Of a DNA stretch of 64,000 nucleotides, positions 58,937-64,000 are shown in pieces. Position numbers and translations under genes: made by a program. Origin of the DNA: Candidatus Bathyarchaeia archaeon (GTDB taxonomy: Archaea > Thermoproteota > Bathyarchaeia > 40CM-2-53-6 > DTGE01); the NCBI GenBank assembly GCA_038852285.1, contig JAWCKG010000004.1, positions 1-64,000 of the forward strand. The letters run 5' to 3'. The notes below the pieces were generated by a model. That model was given only the letters and a program-made list of their open reading frames with translations. It was not told the origin of the DNA and searched no databases. The first letter of the stretch is position 1, and every line of letters starts with the position of its first letter.

Positions 58937-60343
58937 GTGGACTGTCGTCGTATGAGTTTCAGCGACGTTAAGAGGGCTGTGTTATATCTTTCAGCTTTAG
59001 GCTCATTTCTCACCCCCTTCATGGGATCTTCGGTTAACGTGGCTCTTCCCGCCATTGGAGACGAATTCTTGATGGACGCGGTTTCTTTAAGCTGGGTCGC
59101 CACTTCCTACCTATTGACGGCCGCGATGTTTCTTGTTCCGATTGGAAGGATAGCTGACATTTATGGAAGGAAGATGGTTTTCACTTGGGGAGTTGTTATT
59201 TACACTGTTTCATCCGCTCTCTCAGCGACTTCCAACTCAGGTTGGACGCTCATAGCGTTTCGTTTTATCCAGGGTGTAGGTGGGGCCATGATTTTCGGCA
59301 CAGCAGTGGCCATTCTCACGTCGGTTTATCCAGTCGGTGAAAGGGGAAAGGCCCTAGGAATCAACGTCTCCGCAGTTTATTTAGGGCTGTCTCTTGGCCC
59401 TTTTCTAGGCGGGTTTCTCACCCAACGTTTTGGATGGAGGAGCATATTTCTCGTCAATGTACCCTTAGGGGTGGTGACCCTTATCTTTACTTTACGGGGA
59501 TTGAAAGGAGAGTGGGCTGAGGCGAAAGGGGAAAGACTCGACATGGTCGGCTCCGTGATCCTCGGTTTAACTCTCGCGCTTATAATGTACGGTTTTTCGT
59601 TGCTTCCCACAGCGGCAGGTGGCATGTTGATTTTAACCGGCTTGTTGGGTTTACTGACGTTTGCCGTTTGGGAGTCCTCTACGGAGTACCCGGTTTTAAA
59701 CGTCAACCTGTTTCGAAGCAATGCGACCTTTACCTTCTCCAACTTAGCGGCGTTGATCAACTACAGCGCGACGTTCGCCGTAAGCTTCCTGTTGAGCCTC
59801 TACCTTCAATACATTAAAGGGCTGAGCCCCGAAAACGCTGGTATTATTTTGGTGTCTCAACCCGCGGTTCAAGCCGCCTTATCACCTTTCGCCGGCAAAC
59901 TCTCCGACCGGTTGGAGCCGAGACTAGTGGCCTCCTCAGGGATGGCGATGACGGTTGTAGGGCTAATACTTCTCATGTTCATAAACGAAGACACGACGAT
60001 GAAATACATCCTAACCAGTTTAATCCTTTTAGGAGCTAGCTTCGCCCTTTTCTCATCTCCTAACACGAACGCTGTCATGAGCTCCGTCGATAAAAAAATC
60101 TATGGCGTCGCTTCAGCGATCCTCGGCACCATGCGGCTTACTGGCCAAATGCTCAGCATGGGCATAGCCACACTAATATTCGCCATTTACATTGGAAGAA
60201 CGCGAATCACTCCTCTAGAATACCCGATGTTCATAACCTCCGTGAAAATGGCCTTTACCATTTTCGCCGCCCTATGCCTCGGAGGAGTATTCGCCTCCCT
60301 CGCCAGAGGAAAAATAAGAAAGCAAGAAAGCCTCATCCAATAA
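58937..60343 (+). CDS. Major facilitator superfamily drug/solute exporter (DHA2-like, 14 helices)
   Basis: 468 residues; a start at the ATG of MSFSDVKRAVLY (58952) is also possible. MFS motif A is IGRIADIYGRKMVF; motif C-like GPFLGGFLTQRFGWRSIFLVNVPLG marks DHA2 proton antiporters. About 14 hydrophobic segments. Efflux substrate unknown. Stand-alone gene; such exporters are often exchanged between bacteria and archaea. Confidence 0.92.
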   Translation: MDCRRMSFSDVKRAVLYLSALGSFLTPFMGSSVNVALPAIGDEFLMDAVSLSWVATSYLLTAAMFLVPIGRIADIYGRKMVFTWGVVIYTVSSALSATSNSGWTLIAFRFIQGVGGAMIFGTAVAILTSVYPVGERGKALGINVSAVYLGLSLGPFLGGFLTQRFGWRSIFLVNVPLGVVTLIFTLRGLKGEWAEAKGERLDMVGSVILGLTLALIMYGFSLLPTAAGGMLILTGLLGLLTFAVWESSTEYPVLNVNLFRSNATFTFSNLAALINYSATFAVSFLLSLYLQYIKGLSPENAGIILVSQPAVQAALSPFAGKLSDRLEPRLVASSGMAMTVVGLILLMFINEDTTMKYILTSLILLGASFALFSSPNTNAVMSSVDKKIYGVASAILGTMRLTGQMLSMGIATLIFAIYIGRTRITPLEYPMFITSVKMAFTIFAALCLGGVFASLARGKIRKQESLIQ

Positions 60344-60576
60344 AACCTCAATTCAGCCTCATCTTAGCTAGGAACAATTATCCATTCAAGGTTTAACCCT
60401 ACCTGTGAAGAAGTTAATAATCAGGAGTTAAGCATTAAACTCGACCTCGAAGAAGTTAACGCTAAGGCGTTTAAAGTATCCGCTGACGATTTAAGCTATG
60501 GAGTTTCGTCATCCGATACAAACTTTAAATACGGTTTACTGGTTCTATTGCCCTACACACTTTAATGGTGTTTTAG

Positions 60577-61134
60577 ATGAAGTTAGTGGATATCATGTCG
60601 ATGAACCTCATAGGTTTGTTTCAAACAGTTCTAGTACCCGTGCTGATGATCAGCGGCATGGGACTTTTCATTCTAATTCTCCAAACGAGGTACGGAAGAG
60701 TGGTGGATAGGATCAGAGCAATAAACAATGAGAGGCTTGAATTGATTAAAAGGTCTGTGACGAAGAGACTTTCAAGGATTGAGAAAATTTGGAACGACTA
60801 CAGGCTGCAAGACCTTCATAAGCAAATGGCGATTCTCGCCAAACGGGGGAAACTTTTGAAAGACGCATTGAAATATATGTTTATATCGATATTTACCTTC
60901 ATTATCTCCTCACTTCTTCTATTCATTGAACAGGTAACTAATATCCCGTTATCCGTCGCCGTCCTCCTCTCCTTCAGCTACGGAATGCTGATGTTATTCA
61001 TGGCCTGCGTAAACGCGATAAAAGAAGTAGGGGGCTCATTCGAAGCCGTAATGTTCGACATCGACACTCATGTTCCCCAGGAATACCGTATGAAGACTGA
61101 GTTCGGAACGTTCGGGGACTTGGAGGAAAAATAG
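60577..61134 (+). CDS. DUF2721-like membrane protein
   Basis: 185 residues: an N-terminal membrane helix (VPVLMISGMGLFILILQTRYGRVVDRIR), a charged helical middle, and two more helices (YMFISIFTFIISSLLLFIE, VAVLLSFSYGMLMLFMAC). The order and the ...YGRVVDRIR end of the first helix resemble DUF2721. Function unknown. Confidence 0.75.
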   Translation: MKLVDIMSMNLIGLFQTVLVPVLMISGMGLFILILQTRYGRVVDRIRAINNERLELIKRSVTKRLSRIEKIWNDYRLQDLHKQMAILAKRGKLLKDALKYMFISIFTFIISSLLLFIEQVTNIPLSVAVLLSFSYGMLMLFMACVNAIKEVGGSFEAVMFDIDTHVPQEYRMKTEFGTFGDLEEK

Positions 61135-61251
61135 GTGTAGGCGCATCATTCACACAGCGTTGAAACCGTTAAGAAGCGTGAAACGCCCCCACAAGGAGGC
61201 CTCTAGGCGTTTTCCTCAAACCATGAATTCAGGTGTCCGTAGGGTTCAAAG

Positions 61252-61551
61252 CTACGTTCTCTCGTCTTCCAGCTCCTCTGATGGATACTCAACCCCCGGC
61301 TCCTTCACTTGGGGAAGTCGCTCTGGAAGCTGAGAGTAGCTTCCATCGCTACTCCTGTAAACCGCCAACCTACCCATTGTAACCCATTCACCACCCTCCA
61401 AACGTCTAATCTGAACAGTCAAAACCTCAGCCTTCGGATCCTTCTTCCCAGGCCATACGCTCATGGTGAGATAGTCTCCGTTCGGTAATCGATTCATAAA
61501 TTTAAACTTAGGATAGGACTTAGCCAAATCCGACACCCACATCTCCACCAA
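61252..61551 (-). CDS. Small soluble archaeal protein, unknown
   Basis: 99 residues, beta-rich: FKFMNRLPNGDYLTMSVWPGKKDPKAEVLTVQIRRLEGGEWVTMGRLAVYR, then a Pro/Glu-rich tail. No motif names it. Composition and length look like a genuine conserved protein. Single gene. Confidence 0.65.
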   Translation of the reverse strand: MVEMWVSDLAKSYPKFKFMNRLPNGDYLTMSVWPGKKDPKAEVLTVQIRRLEGGEWVTMGRLAVYRSSDGSYSQLPERLPQVKEPGVEYPSEELEDERT

Positions 61552-61728
61552 GAATCATACATCCACGAACGATATAAATGAATACGAATTGTATGAAAAC
61601 TTATCGCGGTAGATGAATAACCACTCTTTCAACTTGCACCTATTCCAACAAGTTGTAGAAACCTAAACTGCCTTGGAAACCTTTATTTTAGAGGTAAACT
61701 TTTGAAATTATTGAAGTTAAAAAAAGAC

Positions 61729-61816
61729 GCGGCCGTAGTCTAGCCTGGCCTAGGACGTCGGCCTCCCATACGAGGGAAAGTCGGTGACCCGGGTTCGAAT
61801 CCCGGCGGCCGCACCA
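61729..61816 (+). tRNA. tRNA-Gly (anticodon CCC) with a 10-nt intron, CCA encoded
   Basis: Acceptor GCGGCCG/CGGCCGC, D stem GTCT/GGAC, T stem CCGGG/CCCGG with loop TTCGAAT, discriminator A, CCA present. The anticodon stem TCGGC pairs with GTCGG only if ten bases in the loop (61769-61778 or 61770-61779) are removed. The loop then reads CTCCCA plus one base, anticodon CCC. TCCC of the loop pairs with intron GGGA. Mature length 78 nt including CCA. Confidence 0.92.
61769..61778 (+). other. tRNA-Gly intron (10 nt, near 37/38)
   Basis: Very short intron. Two splice registers one base apart give position 38 as A or T. The shifted register (61770-61779) gives a perfect 4-bp central helix TCCC/GGGA; the canonical one gives three pairs. 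Confidence 0.7.
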
Positions 61817-62111
61817 ATACACATACATTTATGATTGGATTGAAGTTAGATTAAGACCGGTAAATTCAGCAACTTTCAACTATACGTATCTCGCCTTTCG
61901 CGCGATTCGCGTAGGAATAAACTAAGTGGAATGGTTCGCCGGTTAAAAAACATGACGACGATGTTAAAGCGCGGCCTTACCGTAAATTTCTTCATCCTAG
62001 AATAGATGTTTTACCTGGATAGTTTCGGGAATTTTTCCTAGCTTACCTATTATCCAATCTAGCTAATTCGACGGATGGTTTTCGACGGGGAGCTGATAAC
62101 CGTTAACCCGT

Positions 62112-63116
62112 TCACATGTTCACGACTTTGCCGGTGGCCGCGGACTCCTCCGCCGCGCACATAACGGCTACAGCCATCTTTGATTCTTCAGGTGTGATGA
62201 CTGTTGGTTTCACGCCCTTCTTCACGCAGTTCACGAAGTAGCTTAGCTCGGTTCTTAGGGCGCCGATCCGCGTGTCATGGACAACAGGCCAGTATATGGT
62301 ATCGGGCTTGTGTAGGCCTTCCTTATCGTTTATCGTTATGCCAGCGTTTCCGGCGTCGATGTATATGGCGCCTTCTGTTCCGATGATTTCCATCCGGGCG
62401 TCAATGGTGTATGGTGTGTTTTCAGGTAGAAACCACACCACCTCTATAACGCCCACGGCCTCGTTGTCGAATCGATACATCGCCCATCCAATGTCAGGGT
62501 ACTTGAAATCCCTTACGCGGACGTTTTGCGCGTAAACTGATTTCACCTTGCTTTTCGTCAGCCATAGCATGATGTCTGTGTCGTGGATTCCATCCCCCAT
62601 TAAGGGTGAGATGCTGTCAAGAACCCTCGGCTGGGCTGTGAGATCCTTTGGGAGGTTTCGAGTCGCGTGCATTGACACGATTTTTCCTATTCGACCCTCC
62701 TCTACAGCTGCTTTGGCGAGGGATACCCTTGGATCGAACCGACAGATGTGGCCGACCATTAAACTCCCCTTCGAGGAGTTCGCGGCCTCTATGATCGCGT
62801 CGCAATCCTGAACCGTTGCCGCCATGGGCTTCTCTAAGAAAACATGCTTTCCCGCCTTTAACGCGTCTACCGCGATGCCTCTATGGTCGTTTATATGGGT
62901 CACCACACTTACCGCCTCAATCTCCGGATCCTTGAGAAGCTCCCTGTAATCGGTATACGTCTTTGAAACTCCATACCGCTCCGCGACCTCTTTCAAACGT
63001 TGTGGACGACGGGTGCATAAAGCTACTAAATCGACGTCGGGCATTTTAGATAATACGTCGGCGTGAACTTCGCCGAAGAACCCTAAACCGATGACTGCGT
63101 ATTTTACTTTATCCAT
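62112..63116 (-). CDS. Gfo/Idh/MocA-family NAD(P)-dependent oxidoreductase
   Basis: 334 residues from ATG 63116 (MDKVKYAVIGLGFFGEVHADVL); an upstream in-frame ATG at 63170 adds 18 unconserved residues. Rossmann GLGFFGE, then the family EKP motif in HVFLEKPMA and a C-terminal substrate domain with DGIHDTDIMLWL. Members oxidise or reduce sugars and inositols; a UDP-sugar or inositol substrate is possible but not fixed. Confidence 0.9.
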   Translation of the reverse strand: MDKVKYAVIGLGFFGEVHADVLSKMPDVDLVALCTRRPQRLKEVAERYGVSKTYTDYRELLKDPEIEAVSVVTHINDHRGIAVDALKAGKHVFLEKPMAATVQDCDAIIEAANSSKGSLMVGHICRFDPRVSLAKAAVEEGRIGKIVSMHATRNLPKDLTAQPRVLDSISPLMGDGIHDTDIMLWLTKSKVKSVYAQNVRVRDFKYPDIGWAMYRFDNEAVGVIEVVWFLPENTPYTIDARMEIIGTEGAIYIDAGNAGITINDKEGLHKPDTIYWPVVHDTRIGALRTELSYFVNCVKKGVKPTVITPEESKMAVAVMCAAEESAATGKVVNM

Positions 63117-63343
63117 GTTTAGACTTTTTTGGGTTCGAGCAAATAAAAATATCGGTTTATTAAACTCCATGCCTCTCTTGGGGTAGTTTCACCATCGTTT
63201 TGATAGAAGTGATCGAAGTTCTTAGACTTGTAAGCATGGTTAGGTGTGATGGTTAGGTGTGAAGGATTTGACGCAACCCAGAAAGTGGATAGGTTTCGAT
63301 TTCTGGAGGTTGGTGTTTGTGGTTTGGTTAATCTGAATTCATT

Positions 63344-63970
63344 TTAATCCGTCTTTTTAGCCCTTTTCAATTTCGGTTGAAAAATGTCCTTTTCCATCCG
63401 CTCCACTTCAGACAGTGTTTCGCATCTTCTATAGCTTTCTAGCGGGTAAAGGTTTAATTGTAAAAATGTTTCTCCCCACTTATACAGCGACAAGAGACGT
63501 CCCGCTAACCCTATGTGATTCGTCATGTAGAGCGCTGCTGCAAGCGCTTCCAAGGTGGAGAGTTTCCCGATTTTTCCATAATTGATGGGGTTCGCCGCCA
63601 ACAGATACGGCAACCTTCTCCTTAAACCCCTCAGCCGCTTCTCAAGAAATAGGTTAACGTTTTTCCAAGAGCAATCCACTGCCGTTAACCCCCCTACCCT
63701 GACGTTAATTCCATCCTTCGCTGTAAGAATCGTCGATGAAGTGGGATCCAGCAGTATTGATTTCCTAGGTATTCGATTTAACCTTACTGGGGAGGCTAGC
63801 TTAAACTTCAAAAGCTTAACCGAGGTGCATTTTCGCGGATCATCCTGACCAAGCCTTACCACGTAAAGTTTAACTTCCTCAACCCACTGCTTCAGCAACC
63901 TCGTACACCATTCATGAACCTTAAGGATGGCGAGATTCATAACTTTTCGAGTTCCAAAAACCCCAATCAT
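63344..63970 (-). CDS. tsr3: Tsr3, 16S rRNA aminocarboxypropyltransferase
   Basis: 208 residues (Met 1 or the Met at residue 11). Family signatures: KLYVVRLGQDDPRKCTSVKL, ILLDPTSSTIL, GLTAVDCSWKNV, LPYLLAANPINYGKIGKLST and EALAAALYMTNH. Tsr3 transfers the aminocarboxypropyl group of SAM to a modified uridine in the small-subunit rRNA decoding region. The C-terminal SLYKWGETFLQLN is complete, so the gene lies fully within the window. Confidence 0.93.
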   Translation of the reverse strand: MIGVFGTRKVMNLAILKVHEWCTRLLKQWVEEVKLYVVRLGQDDPRKCTSVKLLKFKLASPVRLNRIPRKSILLDPTSSTILTAKDGINVRVGGLTAVDCSWKNVNLFLEKRLRGLRRRLPYLLAANPINYGKIGKLSTLEALAAALYMTNHIGLAGRLLSLYKWGETFLQLNLYPLESYRRCETLSEVERMEKDIFQPKLKRAKKTD

Positions 63971-64000
63971 CTTCCAATATTCAAACCTTAAGATCGATCC

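Noticed and set aside
1-64000. CRISPR array, rRNA operon, complete insertion sequence or replication origin
   Set aside because: No regularly spaced direct repeats, rRNA-like segments, intact transposase genes or orc1/cdc6-linked repeat clusters were seen.

Overview
The window is archaeal chromosomal DNA. Evidence: archaeal GlyRS, AsnRS and ArgRS, RNA polymerase subunit P, the Nop5-fibrillarin pair, Trm5, Tsr3, EndA, archaeal CoaD, an OB-fold SSB with an RG-rich tail, and intron-bearing tRNAs. The tRNA introns, the archaeal (AcnX/UbiD) mevalonate branch and the corrinoid/UroD-type methyltransferase genes fit a TACK-lineage archaeon, perhaps Bathyarchaeia-like. That placement is inference; no rRNA gene is present to test it.

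Layout. 1-7 kb: a truncated corrinoid protein, then endA with a PhoU-like gene, rpoP-glyS-trm5, an HD phosphohydrolase and an AN1-finger site-2 protease. 7-16 kb: a UroD-type methyltransferase overlapping ubiX, lipoate ligase, a CofE-like ligase, and a convergent operon UbiD - AcnX large - AcnX small - CitG-like (the phosphomevalonate dehydratase/decarboxylase branch), then coaD. 16-22 kb: HAD phosphatase, a DRG-like GTPase with eroded G motifs, proC, an HTH/metallopeptidase pair, MgtC and a duplicated HTH-sensor regulator. 22.8-26.5 kb: a tight five-gene operon of a beta-grasp (ThiS/MoaD-like) protein, a divergent succinyl-CoA-synthetase-type alpha/beta pair, a two-cluster ferredoxin and a CitE/malyl-CoA-lyase-type enzyme. 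27-31 kb: SSB, a structured inverted-repeat element, TMEM165-type and MgtE-type cation transporters and a PhoU/TrkA-C regulator. 31-41 kb: DUF488, tRNA-Gln, NAPRTase, PyrD, Nop5-FlpA, AsnRS, GalT-like, PIG-L deacetylase and a PHP phosphatase. 41-46 kb: gene-poor, with small unknown proteins and a KDPG aldolase. 46-53 kb: tRNA-Arg, ArgRS, class II aldolase with a PPi-type phosphofructokinase, a tungstate-type ABC ATPase and an aminotransferase. 53-64 kb: a 911-residue surface hydrolase-like protein, an ECF S component, PurA, an MFS exporter, tRNA-Gly, a Gfo/Idh oxidoreductase and Tsr3.

The most remarkable signals are these. (1) A tRNA-Gln(CUG) gene at 31874-32021 folds to a perfect 76-nt tRNA only after removal of four introns (positions 10/11, 29/30, 37/38, 53/54), each with a bulge-helix-bulge-type pairing; a catalytic EndA gene is in the same window. 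(2) The ThiS-like/SucC-like/ferredoxin/SucD-like/lyase operon has altered signature residues in both synthetase subunits, suggesting an uncharacterised acyl-CoA synthesis-cleavage system. (3) A perfect 16-bp hairpin lies in the first codons of argS. (4) A structured element at 27406-27590 is bounded by a 19-nt inverted repeat. (5) The AcnX small subunit probably starts at an ATT codon that overlaps the upstream stop codon.
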